In this document: positions 1 to 7,871 of the stretch, one piece after another | Position numbering within the stretch: the first letter of the stretch is position 1 | How the letters are laid out: each line of letters starts with the position of its first letter | Source of the DNA: Pseudomonadota bacterium | GTDB lineage: Bacteria > Pseudomonadota > Alphaproteobacteria > Rhizobiales > Xanthobacteraceae | DNA: 64,000 bases | Reading direction: 5' to 3' | Assembly: GCA_023387695.1 (NCBI GenBank) | Contig: JAEWHT010000439.1 | Location: forward strand, 1-64,000 | Notes under the pieces: model-generated | What the model saw: the letters and a program-made list of their open reading frames with translations, nothing else | Told to the model about the DNA's origin: nothing | Database searches by the model: none | Position numbers and translations under genes: made by a program

Positions 1-926
1 ATGGCGATGGTCCCGAACACGTAGGGGATCGCGGTCACGAAGCCGGTCTGGGCATTGGTGAGCCCGAACGCCTTGACGATCGTCGGCAGCCAGAACTGCA
101 TGCCATAGAGCGCAGCGACGAAGCCGAAATAGATCAGGCTCAGCGTGATGACCTTCGGCGAGGACAGCGCTTCACCGAGAGACAGATGCTTCACCGCCTG
201 CTTAGCCGCGACTTCGGAATCAAGCCGCCCCTTCAGCCAGGCCTTCTGCTCCGCCGAGAGCCAGTCCGCCTTCTCCGGCCGGTCGGTGAGGTAGAACCAG
301 GTGACGATGCCGAGCAGGATCGAGGGAATGCCCTCGAGAATGAACAGCCACTGCCAGCCCTTCAGCCCCATCGCGCCGTCGAGCCCGAGCAAGAGGCCGG
401 AGATCGGCGCACCGATCACGGTCGAAACAGGCACGGCAATGGCGAAGGCCGCGAGGAAGCGGCCGCGATATTCGGCCGGGTACCAATAGGTGAGATAGAG
501 GATGATGCCGGGGAAGAAGCCGGCTTCCGCAACGCCGAGCAAGAAGCGCAGCACGTAGAAGCTGGTCACGCCGTTCACCAGTGCCATCAGCGCCGAGATG
601 ATGCCCCAGGTCACCATGATGCGGGCGATCCAGCGACTGGCTCCGAACCTCTCCAGCGCCAGATTGCTCGGCACCTCGAAGATGAAATAGCCGATGAAGA
701 AGATGCCGGCGCCCCAGGAGAAGATCAGCGGCGTGAACTTCAGCTCGGCGTTCATGGTCAGCGCAGCGAAGCCGAGATTGACGCGGTCGAGATAGGAGAA
801 GAAGTAGGCCAGCACCAGGAACGGGATCAGACGCCAGGAAATGGCGCGGATGGTCGAGGTCTCGATTTCCGACTTGTTGGTATTCTTGGCTCCCGAGGAA
901 CCGGTATAGGTGGTGGTCTGGCTCAT
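1..926 (-). CDS. MFS transporter, anion:cation symporter-like (3' end cut by window edge)
   Basis: This is the N-terminal 308 residues of a major facilitator superfamily permease in the inner membrane; the C-terminus lies left of the window. The start ATG at 926 is preceded by a purine-rich GGGGGAA site. Visible features are a first membrane helix ending in FSYLDRVNLGFA, the loop after helix 2/3 (FEVPSNL), a helix-4/5 region rich in Gly (GVAEAGFFPG) and the motif YWYPAEYRGR, followed by the central loop DRPEKADWL. These match the ACS/phthalate-type branch (family knowledge), which imports organic anions such as aromatic or sugar acids with protons. The substrate cannot be told from sequence. 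It is divergent from the DUF2809 gene, with a 66-bp gap. Confidence 0.85.
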   Translation of the reverse strand, partial: MSQTTTYTGSSGAKNTNKSEIETSTIRAISWRLIPFLVLAYFFSYLDRVNLGFAALTMNAELKFTPLIFSWGAGIFFIGYFIFEVPSNLALERFGASRWIARIMVTWGIISALMALVNGVTSFYVLRFLLGVAEAGFFPGIILYLTYWYPAEYRGRFLAAFAIAVPVSTVIGAPISGLLLGLDGAMGLKGWQWLFILEGIPSILLGIVTWFYLTDRPEKADWLSAEQKAWLKGRLDSEVAAKQAVKHLSLGEALSSPKVITLSLIYFGFVAALYGMQFWLPTIVKAFGLTNAQTGFVTAIPYVFGTIA

Positions 927-992
927 GGCTTCCCCCGATTTGTTGCTTTTGTGGGCTAAACGGCGGTTTTGAGCATCGCGAGCAAAGAGTCA

Positions 993-1436
993 ATGGAAGC
1001 CATGCACGGAGCGCAGCCAGTCAACACCATTGCGCCGCGCTGGAGATCGCTGATCCGATTTGCCCTGGTGATGGTCGTGATCGCCTGCGGGCTATCCTTG
1101 CGCAGGTACGGTTTTCCGCTCGGCCTTCCCGCCTTTGTGGTGAAGTATGGTGGCTCGCTGCTGTGGGCGACGATGGTGTTTCTGCTTGCAGGGGTTTTGC
1201 TGCCGCGGCTGACGCGAAGCCGGCTTGCTGCCATCGCAATGGCGATCGCGGTGGTGGTCGAGTTCTCGCGGCTGGTGCATACGCCCGAGCTCGATGCTTT
1301 CAGGCTCACCTCCGCCGGCGCGCTGCTGCTGGGGCGCATCTTCTCGCTGTGGAATCTGGTGGCCTATGCGGTCGGGATTGCACTCGGCGTTTGGATCGAT
1401 CGGCTCGCAGCCTCGCGATCTCACTCCGCCAACTGA
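993..1436 (+). CDS. DUF2809 family membrane protein
   Basis: A 147-residue hydrophobic protein with about four membrane helices. The segment VVEFSRLVHTPELDAFR, then LLGRIFSLWNLVAYAVGI, is the hallmark of the DUF2809 family, whose function is unknown. Its normal length is about 120-150 residues, so it looks complete. I chose ATG 993, which has AAAGAG close upstream; a TTG at 969 and an ATG at 1002 in the same frame are alternatives. The 3' end overlaps the convergent YcaQ-like gene by 16 bp, so the two transcripts must overlap at their ends. Nothing nearby suggests a pathway. Confidence 0.75.
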   Translation: MEAMHGAQPVNTIAPRWRSLIRFALVMVVIACGLSLRRYGFPLGLPAFVVKYGGSLLWATMVFLLAGVLLPRLTRSRLAAIAMAIAVVVEFSRLVHTPELDAFRLTSAGALLLGRIFSLWNLVAYAVGIALGVWIDRLAASRSHSAN

Positions 1437-2581
1437 AACCGCTCGAACCGATCGAGCTCGTCCTCGATCTTCTGCTTCAGCTCTTTGCGTCCCGCTGTCT
1501 TCTTGCCCTGCCCGAGCCAGGTCCATTTCTGCATCAAGAGCTTCCTGGCCTGCCGGTCGGTCTTCAGGTCGAGCGCAGCGACAATTTCGTCGCCGACCAG
1601 CACGGGCAGCGCGAAATAGCCGAGCTTACGCTTGGCCTTCGGCACATAGGCCTCGAACAGATGGTTGTAACCGAAGATCAGATTGGTGCGCTTGCGCTGG
1701 ATGATCAGCGGATCGAACGGTGAGAGGATGTGAACGAGATCCGGCGACACATCATGCGGCTCCAGCGCCTCGGGCGTGGCCCAATGCTCCTGTTTGCCGG
1801 CCCCCTCGATTGCGACAGGCACGAGCTCGCCGCGGCGAACACGCGAGGCGATCAGGCCTGCGATCGCCTGCTTGCTCGGCGCATCGAGATGACAGATGGA
1901 ATCGAGGCTGACCACACCTTGCGAGCGCAACGCGCGGTCCAGCAGGTAGGTCGTGATCTCCTTGGCTGACGCCGGCTTCGGCAGCGTGTTCCAGCCGAAA
2001 TGCCGCGTCATCAGATCATAGGTTTTGAGCATGCCCTGGCGCGCGCTGATGGTCGCGACGCCGGTGTAGAAAGCCAGCTGGAGGGCGCGCTTCGAGGGCT
2101 TGCGGCTCTGCCACAGATGCTCCTTCTCGGTCAGCACGTCGTCCTCGATATCGCGGATCGTCAGCGGACCGGCGCGCAGCAACCGCATCACCTTGCGCGT
2201 GTCGGCTGATGTGACCGAGGCATACCATCGATGCCCCTCCCGCTTGTGCTCGCGCATCGCCGGCAGGAAGACGCGAAAATCGTTCGAGGGAACGTAGGAG
2301 AGCGCATGGGTCCAGTATTCGAACACGCTCTTGTCGACGCTCTGGGCATCGCGCAGGTCGGCGCGGCGGTAGGTCGGGATGCGGCTGAACAGGATATGGT
2401 GATGGCAGCGCTCGATCACATTGATGGTATCGATCTGCACATAGCCGAGATGGGCGATCGCATCGGCCACGCCCTGCGCGCCTTCCCCGAAGGGTGCGCG
2501 CGTGTCGAGCCGCTGGGCGCGCAGCCAGATCTGCCGGGCCTGCGTCGTCGGGAGCGGAAGGGGTTTTGGTGCGCGGGACAT
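1421..2581 (-). CDS. YcaQ/AlkX-type winged-helix DNA glycosylase
   Basis: A 386-residue member of the HTH_42 (YcaQ/AlkZ) superfamily. Characterised members are monofunctional DNA glycosylases that unhook interstrand crosslinks or remove alkylated bases; the branch is diagnosed by a Gln-X-Asp or Gln-X-Gln motif. Here YVQIDTINVIERCHHH gives a QID triad near residue 46, placing it in the AlkX/YcaQ-like Q-X-D group. Three winged-helix modules are expected; the conserved segments YRRADL, VFEYWTHALSYVP and SPFDPLIIQRKR are present. I chose ATG 2581; an in-frame TTG 12 bases upstream is possible. It stands alone, convergent with DUF2809. Family assignment is firm, lesion specificity is unknown. Confidence 0.85.
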   Translation of the reverse strand: MSRAPKPLPLPTTQARQIWLRAQRLDTRAPFGEGAQGVADAIAHLGYVQIDTINVIERCHHHILFSRIPTYRRADLRDAQSVDKSVFEYWTHALSYVPSNDFRVFLPAMREHKREGHRWYASVTSADTRKVMRLLRAGPLTIRDIEDDVLTEKEHLWQSRKPSKRALQLAFYTGVATISARQGMLKTYDLMTRHFGWNTLPKPASAKEITTYLLDRALRSQGVVSLDSICHLDAPSKQAIAGLIASRVRRGELVPVAIEGAGKQEHWATPEALEPHDVSPDLVHILSPFDPLIIQRKRTNLIFGYNHLFEAYVPKAKRKLGYFALPVLVGDEIVAALDLKTDRQARKLLMQKWTWLGQGKKTAGRKELKQKIEDELDRFERFQLAE

Positions 2582-2638
2582 TGCAGGAGGCAATGTAGCC
2601 GGATTCGCGCCGGGAAAAAGGGAGACTGAAAGGGAACG

Positions 2639-2670
2639 AAAGCCGCGCTGCCAACTACTGCCAGCGCGGC
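2639..2670 (-). terminator. Hairpin terminator of the first Met-rich protein gene
   Basis: A perfect 9-bp stem, 2642-2650 (GCCGCGCTG) with 2662-2670 (CAGCGCGGC), loop of 11, is followed on the minus strand by TTT. It sits 27 bp after the stop of the gene at 2697-2942. The same stem is reused after the paralogous gene. Confidence 0.7.
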
Positions 2671-2696
2671 CTGGTCACGTCAGATCGGGATGAAGC

Positions 2697-2942
2697 TCAC
2701 TTCATCGCCATCGCCTTCTCGGCGCTCATATAGTGCTTGCAGGCGCTTCGCATGTTGCCTTTGCTCATGTCGGAATTGGCCGAAGCCATCGACTTCCGGG
2801 CCGCGATTTTGCCCGGCGTGTCTTCGCCGCCCATGCCGAGGACGAGCTTGGCCATGTTCGCGCTGGTGCAGGCCATCTTGGCGGCAGATGCGGGAGACAG
2901 AGCAAGCGCGGCGAATGCCGCCGCGAGCAACAAGGTCTTCAT
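2697..2942 (-). CDS. Small Met/Lys-rich periplasmic protein, copy A
   Basis: An 81-residue protein with a Sec signal peptide (MKTLLLAAAFAALALSPASA, cleavage after ASA) and a mature part of about 60 residues. The mature part carries two cysteines (KMACTS and RSACKHYM) and many Met, Lys and Ala residues. GGAGGAG lies upstream of ATG 2942, deciding the start over longer in-frame options. It is paralogous to the gene at 3173-3427: both follow the plan signal, MACTS-N-M, DTP-K-A, K-M-AN-DMS-G-M, AC-HYM-A-KAM-MK. Two cysteines at conserved positions suggest a disulfide in the periplasm. Function is unknown; metal (copper) handling is possible from Met/His/Cys content but is only inference. Confidence 0.8.
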   Translation of the reverse strand: MKTLLLAAAFAALALSPASAAKMACTSANMAKLVLGMGGEDTPGKIAARKSMASANSDMSKGNMRSACKHYMSAEKAMAMK

Positions 2943-3117
2943 CAAGTTCACTCCTCCGAAACGAAATCGGCGTGATGCCGGCCTACGCGGTATCCATCTT
3001 TCCGGGATAGCGTCTCTCAGAGAAGAGTATTTCGTTCGCATGGCCGTGCGGCTTTTGGGCGCCAGCCTGCGCTGATCTGGCCACTAGACAGGCCGCCGGG
3101 ACGATCGCGAGCGCTCA

Positions 3118-3153
3118 AAGAAAAGCCGCGCTGCCATCTGCTGACAGCGCGGC
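3118..3153 (-). terminator. Hairpin terminator of the second Met-rich protein gene
   Basis: Stem 3125-3133 (GCCGCGCTG) pairs with 3145-3153 (CAGCGCGGC), loop of 11, then TTTTCTTT on the minus strand: a good Rho-independent terminator. The stem is identical to that at 2642-2670, so gene plus terminator were duplicated together. Confidence 0.8.
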
Positions 3154-3172
3154 AGAATGGTGAGGCCGAGGC

Positions 3173-3427
3173 CTACTTCATCATCATGGCCTTTTGCGCC
3201 TTCATGTAGTGCATGCAGGCGCCCTTCATCTTGCCCATGCTCATATCCGTGTTCGCCATGGCCATTTCCTTGTTCATGGCCACCTTGGCGGGCGTGTCGG
3301 CCGTACCGGTCATCATGGCCGTCGACTTCATCATGTTATCGCTGGTGCACGCCATCATCGCGGCGGATGCGGGCGCAGCTGAAAGGGCGAACGCGACAAA
3401 GGCTGCGGCAGTGAGCAAGGTCTTCAT
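3173..3427 (-). CDS. Small Met-rich periplasmic protein, copy B
   Basis: An 84-residue paralogue of the gene at 2697-2942, with a near-identical signal peptide (MKTLLTAAAFVAFALSAAPASA) and the same two-cysteine plan (MACTS and GACMHYM). It is far richer in methionine: about one residue in five of the mature part is Met, including AMMTG, MAMANTDMSMGKMKG and KAMMMK. Upstream AAGGAGAC provides a strong ribosome site. It lies 230 bp upstream of copy A and has its own terminator, so the two are separate transcription units or a leaky pair. Function is unknown. Met-rich periplasmic proteins often bind Cu(I) (known of other families); here that is only a hypothesis. Confidence 0.8.
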   Translation of the reverse strand: MKTLLTAAAFVAFALSAAPASAAMMACTSDNMMKSTAMMTGTADTPAKVAMNKEMAMANTDMSMGKMKGACMHYMKAQKAMMMK

Positions 3428-3550
3428 CGAAAAGTCTCCTTGAGCAAAACGAAACCGGCGTCATGCCGGCATTCGCAATTACGTATTCTCTGCCGACAAT
3501 GTTTCGGGGAGAAGAAAATTTTCTTGCTGCGATGCGAAGCTGAGGGGGCT

Positions 3551-3877
3551 TTAGTGGCCTGTCTTTGGCACCTTGGGTCGGTCGCTGAGGCTACCGGTGG
3601 CAATGTCGGGCTCGCACGCGGCCCTGCCCCGCCCCTCCGCCTGGCAGCGATAGACGCTGCCGGTGAGGCGGTCGACCAGCCACATATTCTCGTCGGTCGG
3701 ACCTTCGAGGCCACTATAGCGGGAGGTTAACCCCGTGATCAGCGTCGAGAGCAGGATCGCCACCGCGATCATCGCCGCGCCGATATAGATCGGCATGGCG
3801 TTCAGAGACACGGTCCGATCCGGCGGGCCATTACGATAGAACTGATAATCACGCTGATAGTCACCTGGCCTCGGCAC
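3551..3877 (-). CDS. Small single-pass membrane protein, unknown
   Basis: A 108-residue protein with a charged N-terminus (DYQRDYQFYRNGPPDRT), one membrane helix (YIGAAMIAVAILLSTLITGL) and a soluble tail containing TDENMWLVDRLTGSVYRCQAEGRG, which resembles short tails found in hypothetical proteins of Bradyrhizobium. The likely topology is N-in with the tail in the periplasm. I used the GTG at 3877; an internal ATG at 3796 would remove most of the N-terminal segment, and neither has a clear ribosome site. Not recognised as a named family. Confidence 0.55.
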   Translation of the reverse strand: MPRPGDYQRDYQFYRNGPPDRTVSLNAMPIYIGAAMIAVAILLSTLITGLTSRYSGLEGPTDENMWLVDRLTGSVYRCQAEGRGRAACEPDIATGSLSDRPKVPKTGH

Positions 3878-4003
3878 TGGACGAAACTCGGCTCCCTCGT
3901 CGGCTGTTCGGCTGACGATTTTGCTAGGCGCGCATCTGGCCGATTTCTTGTTCGCGAGCAGGCCATGCGGCGACGGCTTTGCGACGATCGGTGTGCATAG
4001 GTT

Positions 4004-4693
4004 TCAGCGCCCGAACAGCCCGCCCACCACGTGACCGAGGAAGGCGCCGGGGCCGTCCATGCCATCGCCGCCGCGGCCGCCACCGCCGCCACTGCTGTGA
4101 TAGCGGCTTCTATTGGTAGCCAGGGAACGACGACGCGCTGGCTCTTCGTCGGAGTCATTCGTCGCAGCGACGCGGGTCGAAACGACTTCGGACAGCAAGG
4201 CCCTGTGCTGGAGATTGTTGAGGTAGCCGGTCGCGGGATAACCACGCGCGGTCTGCCAGCGCTTGAGCGAATAGCGCGTATCGTCGTCGAACTTGCCGCT
4301 CACCCTGGTGTCAAAGCCAAGGCCGTCCAGGCGGCGCTGCACGTCGAGGCGCTGGTCCTTGTCCAGATCGATCTGGTCTTCGGAGGCCTGGTCTGCAACG
4401 GCCTTGGTAATCGAAAGGGCGGCAGCTTGTGTAGGGTTGGGCGTCGTCGTCGCGGAGCCCTTCTGGATCGCGGCGATACGGGCCAGCGCCAGCGTCTTGA
4501 AGGCGCCATTCGGATATTTGTTCAGATAGGCGGTGAGCTCCTCGACCCTGTTGTCCTTGATCGAACGCCAGAACTCGAGTTCGACTTCGCTGGCCTGGGG
4601 GGCGGACGCGGGAGCGACTGCATCGGCAGCCAGCACCAAATTGCCGGAGAAGACGAGAGCCGCGAAGGACACTGCCGCGATTAGAATACGCAT
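4004..4693 (-). CDS. Secreted peptidoglycan-binding (PG_binding_1) protein
   Basis: A 229-residue exported protein. The ATG at 4693 follows GGGGAGAAAGACG, a strong site, and opens a signal peptide ending in LVLAADA. Residues about 35-75 (EVELEFWRSIKDNRVEELTAYLNKYPNGAFKTLALARI, shortened here in meaning to a helical SEL1/caspase-associated-type segment) precede a PG_binding_1 module. That module (DVQRRLDGLGFDTRVSG, then FDDDTRYSLKRWQ, then GYPATGYL) is the classic three-helix cell-wall binding fold. The C-terminal 45 residues are low complexity, with an Arg/Ser patch, a run of glycines and a GLFGR end. It is divergent from the OmpA-like gene with 294 bp between, so both may be envelope genes under separate promoters. 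Confidence 0.8.
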   Translation of the reverse strand: MRILIAAVSFAALVFSGNLVLAADAVAPASAPQASEVELEFWRSIKDNRVEELTAYLNKYPNGAFKTLALARIAAIQKGSATTTPNPTQAAALSITKAVADQASEDQIDLDKDQRLDVQRRLDGLGFDTRVSGKFDDDTRYSLKRWQTARGYPATGYLNNLQHRALLSEVVSTRVAATNDSDEEPARRRSLATNRSRYHSSGGGGGRGGDGMDGPGAFLGHVVGGLFGR

Positions 4694-4987
4694 CGTCTTT
4701 CTCCCCGAAATCGGAACCGCCGATGGGGGGGACTGTGAACTCTCCCAATTGGCCTGAATGTGACATACATCACGCAAGGCGTATGGCGGCTCGAACTAGC
4801 GTCGGAAAAGGCGCGACGACTGCAGTTCGCCGGTTCGCGGGCGCCAGCTGAAAGACTTTGAAAATCGGTTAGAATGGCGTTGGGAGACCTTCGCCACTAA
4901 CGTGACGAGGATCACATCGGAGCCTTTGAACCTTCTCTATGCTCGCAACATCCAATCGCCATCGGGCGTCACAGCGAGGATACGACA

Positions 4988-5629
4988 ATGACCCATTTGA
5001 ATAAGTTTTTTGGACTGAAGACGATCGCCCTCACGGCAGCACTGTCGCTGACCGCGGGCCTGGCTTTCGCCGGCGACACCAACGTTTCGACCAGCCAGAT
5101 CCTGGATGCGTTGAAGCCGAAGCCGATCACCCGCGGCCTCTCCGCAGGTCCGCAGGTCGACCCGACCGCGCAGGCCAAGGAAGCGACCTTCCTGAACACC
5201 GTGCGCAACCGGCAGACCCGTTCGCTCTCGACGGGCGAACGTGACCAGATCGCCGAGCTCGCATCGACGAAGCCGAACATCGATCTGGAAATCCAGTTCG
5301 ACTACAACTCGGCCGACATCGCCAAGACCTCGGTGCCGTCGGTGCAGGCGCTCGGCAAGGCGCTGTCCGATCCGTCGCTGAAGGGTTCGACCTTCGTGGT
5401 CGCCGGCCATACCGATGCGGTCGGCACGGACGAATACAATCAGGGTCTGTCGGAGCGTCGCGCCGACACGATCAAGAAGTACCTGGTGCAGAACTACGGC
5501 CTCAACGGCGGCGATCTCGTCACCGTCGGCTATGGCAAGACCAAGCTGAAGGACACCGCCAACGGCGCCGACCCGATCAACCGCCGCGTCCAGGTCGTGA
5601 ACATGGACACCAAGACCGCGTCCAAATGA
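4988..5629 (+). CDS. OmpA-family periplasmic/outer-membrane protein
   Basis: A 213-residue protein with a signal peptide (cleavage near GLAFA-GDT), a spacer of about 70 residues and a C-terminal OmpA-like domain. The domain shows IQFDYNSADIAKTS, then VVAGHTDAVGTDEYNQGLSERRA, the motif that clamps diaminopimelate of peptidoglycan, and INRRVQV near the end. There is no 8-strand barrel, so it is a soluble or membrane-associated peptidoglycan anchor rather than a porin. GAGGAT upstream of the ATG supports the start. A strong terminator follows, so it is probably monocistronic. The exact name (Pal, MotB-like, other) cannot be decided; no lipobox is visible, which argues against Pal. Confidence 0.85.
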   Translation: MTHLNKFFGLKTIALTAALSLTAGLAFAGDTNVSTSQILDALKPKPITRGLSAGPQVDPTAQAKEATFLNTVRNRQTRSLSTGERDQIAELASTKPNIDLEIQFDYNSADIAKTSVPSVQALGKALSDPSLKGSTFVVAGHTDAVGTDEYNQGLSERRADTIKKYLVQNYGLNGGDLVTVGYGKTKLKDTANGADPINRRVQVVNMDTKTASK

Positions 5630-5651
5630 TCTGAGAAGTAACAATCGACAG

Positions 5652-5686
5652 AACCGCCTGCCGCGAAAGTGGCAGGCGGTTTTTTT
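5652..5686 (+). terminator. Rho-independent terminator after the OmpA-like gene
   Basis: An 11-bp perfect stem, AACCGCCTGCC (5652-5662) with GGCAGGCGGTT (5671-5681), 8-nt loop, followed by a run of seven T. It begins 22 bp after the stop codon and abuts the end of the convergent PMT gene. Confidence 0.9.
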
Positions 5687-5689
5687 GTT

Positions 5690-6955
5690 TCAGATCCAGC
5701 TCTGGAACAGCATCAGCCGGTTGAAATTCTGCATCGAGGTGCCGATGAAAGCGGCCGAGATCGGCAACATCACCGCAAAGCCGATCGCGGCGACACCGAC
5801 ATAGGCCCACAACAGCCAGCGCGGCAGGTCGGCTTTGCGCAGCACATAAACCAGCGCCAGAGAAGCCGCGGTTGCGGCCGGCAGGTAATAGTAGATGAAG
5901 CCCAGCGTGCGCGGCAGCAGCGCCCAGGCGAGCCAAGGGCCGAAATAGAACGCCGCGATCAGGAACGCATCCCAGCGACGCGCGACGATGAAGTCGCGTA
6001 ATACCACGACAAACGCGAGCAGCGCCGGCCACAGCACCAGCGGATTGCCAAGGAAGACGATCGCCGCGATGTTGTCATCCGTGGTCTTGTCGAACAGAAA
6101 CCACACCGGCCGCGCCAGCAGCGGCCAGGACGGCCACGAGCTCATATAGGTGTGGCCGGCGATCGCGGTGGTGGTGTTGTCGGCAAAAATCCGGCGCTGC
6201 GCTTCGATCAGGTCCGGCAACGACAGGCCGTAGAGCGGAACGAAAGCGGCGAGATAGGTCACGGCCGGCAACAGTGCAAAGCAAAGCGCGGCATGATGCA
6301 GCCTGAAATCCGGCCAGAGATCCGGGCGGTACCAGTCGCTCGGCTTTGGGTCGGCAAACAGCGTGCGCCAGCTTTGCATCAGGCGCACCACCGCAATGAT
6401 GACGATGCAGACGCCGAGCGGAAACAGCCCGCTCCATTTGCAAGCGGCAGCGAGGCCGAACAGGCTGCCCGCAAGTGCGAACAGTGCCTGCGGGCGCTCC
6501 TTTCGAAAGCCATGCATGAAGGCAGCGATGGCAAGCAGACCGAAGCCGAGCGCAAAGATGTCGAGCATCGCGATGCGCGCCTGCACGTAGAGCATCTGGT
6601 TGAACGCCGCGATCAGCGCTGCGGCGATCGCGGGCCCTTGCGCAGCGAACAGCGCAAGACCGCAGAGATAGATCGCAACAATCGCGAGCGCACCGAACAG
6701 CGTTGCTGGATAGCGCCAGCCCAGCGCATTGTCGCCGAATGCTGCAATCGATGCCGCGATCAGCTCTTTCGCCAGCGGCGGATGCATCGGATTGAGCATC
6801 GGCTGCGCGGGCGCAGCGCCCAGCATCTGCCGCGCCGCCGGCACATAATGCACCTCGTCGAACACGAACTTGTCCGGCGTAACCAGCCCGACCAACAGCG
6901 CGACATGAGAGACTAGGAAGATCGCGACAGCGATCACTGCGCTTCGCGACGTCAT
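5690..6955 (-). CDS. PMT/ArnT-superfamily glycosyltransferase (GT-C fold)
   Basis: A 421-residue polytopic membrane enzyme with about ten helices. In the first periplasmic loop, FVFDEVHYVPAARQML carries the Asp-Glu pair used as catalytic base by protein O-mannosyltransferases. The loop then contains NPMHPPLAKELIA, the HPPL.K motif of the same family (family knowledge). Such enzymes take a sugar from a polyprenyl-phosphate carrier and add it to a protein or lipid on the outer face of the inner membrane. The acceptor here is unknown. ATG 6955 begins a natural hydrophobic start (MTSRSAVIAVAIFL); an upstream in-frame start at 7066 is possible. It is convergent with the OmpA-like gene across its terminator. 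Confidence 0.8.
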   Translation of the reverse strand: MTSRSAVIAVAIFLVSHVALLVGLVTPDKFVFDEVHYVPAARQMLGAAPAQPMLNPMHPPLAKELIAASIAAFGDNALGWRYPATLFGALAIVAIYLCGLALFAAQGPAIAAALIAAFNQMLYVQARIAMLDIFALGFGLLAIAAFMHGFRKERPQALFALAGSLFGLAAACKWSGLFPLGVCIVIIAVVRLMQSWRTLFADPKPSDWYRPDLWPDFRLHHAALCFALLPAVTYLAAFVPLYGLSLPDLIEAQRRIFADNTTTAIAGHTYMSSWPSWPLLARPVWFLFDKTTDDNIAAIVFLGNPLVLWPALLAFVVVLRDFIVARRWDAFLIAAFYFGPWLAWALLPRTLGFIYYYLPAATAASLALVYVLRKADLPRWLLWAYVGVAAIGFAVMLPISAAFIGTSMQNFNRLMLFQSWI

Positions 6956-7167
6956 CGGAACCGCATGTGCCTGGAGCGACTGCTGTGGGATTATTTTGCG
7001 TGGCAAATCTGCGTCACCGCGAATAAAAAATAACTCAGCCGATCCATTGAACGCATTCTGCCGCAACTGTCACTAAGCTAACGCTCGTCTCGCGCTGCCT
7101 GTGATAATTCCGCCACAACATAGGCGCGCGCGATCCAGTACGATCAGGGACCTCGATCGGTTAAGAC

Positions 7168-7869
7168 ATGAATTTGCGTTTTCTGCTTTTCCCAACACTG
7201 CTGACATCTGCACTGTGCGCAGCGCCTTGCGCGCAGGCCCAGACCCGCGTCGGCGAAGCCGTCCTCGTCCAGAACGAAGTGGTGCGCGTCGCCGCGAGCA
7301 CGACGCCAATCAATGTCGGCGACAGCATGCTGCGCGACGAGACCGTACGCACCGGCGCCGACAGCGCGGCGCGCTTCGTGATGGCCGACAGCACCAACCT
7401 GTCGCTCGGGCCGAGCGCGACGCTGAAGCTCGACCGCACCGTCTTCAATGACGAGCATAGCTATCGCGACGTCGCGATCCGGATGGCGACCGGCGCGTTC
7501 CGCTTCGTCACCGGACATTCGGAAAAGACGGCCTACAAGATCACGACCCCGCTCGCGACCATCGGCGTGCGCGGCACCATTCTCGACATCCTGTCGCAGC
7601 GAGGCCGCTCAGTCATCGTGCTCCAGGAGGGCGCGGCCAGCGTCTGCACGCTGAACTTCCAGTGCATTCAGCTCACCCAGCCGGGCGACACTGCGGTCAT
7701 CACATCGACCGGCGGCAAGGTCACCATCACCAAGACCAACACACCGCCCTGGACTTTCGCCGCCAATTGCGCGGCGAATGCCGGGCTGTGCTCCGTCAAC
7801 CAATACGCCGACGCCTCGCCGACCATCACACCCGCCGTCCATGACGACGGCATGCTGTGCGGGCGCTGA
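7168..7869 (+). CDS. FecR-domain periplasmic protein
   Basis: A 233-residue secreted protein: signal peptide (ALCAAPCAQAQ) then a FecR-type beta domain. Diagnostic stretches are RVGEAVLVQNEVVRV, the double-glycine-like MLRDETVRTGADSAARFVM, LSLGPSATLKLD and the core YKITTPLATIGVRGT. The C-terminus holds five cysteines (VCTLNFQC, NCAANAGLC, MLCGR), which suggests disulfides in the periplasm. Classical FecR is an inner-membrane anti-sigma protein; this one has no cytoplasmic anti-sigma domain and no sigma gene beside it, so it is a stand-alone periplasmic FecR-like protein. The downstream barrel gene starts 2 bp after its stop, so the two are translationally linked. Confidence 0.85.
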   Translation: MNLRFLLFPTLLTSALCAAPCAQAQTRVGEAVLVQNEVVRVAASTTPINVGDSMLRDETVRTGADSAARFVMADSTNLSLGPSATLKLDRTVFNDEHSYRDVAIRMATGAFRFVTGHSEKTAYKITTPLATIGVRGTILDILSQRGRSVIVLQEGAASVCTLNFQCIQLTQPGDTAVITSTGGKVTITKTNTPPWTFAANCAANAGLCSVNQYADASPTITPAVHDDGMLCGR

Positions 7870-7871
7870 CG

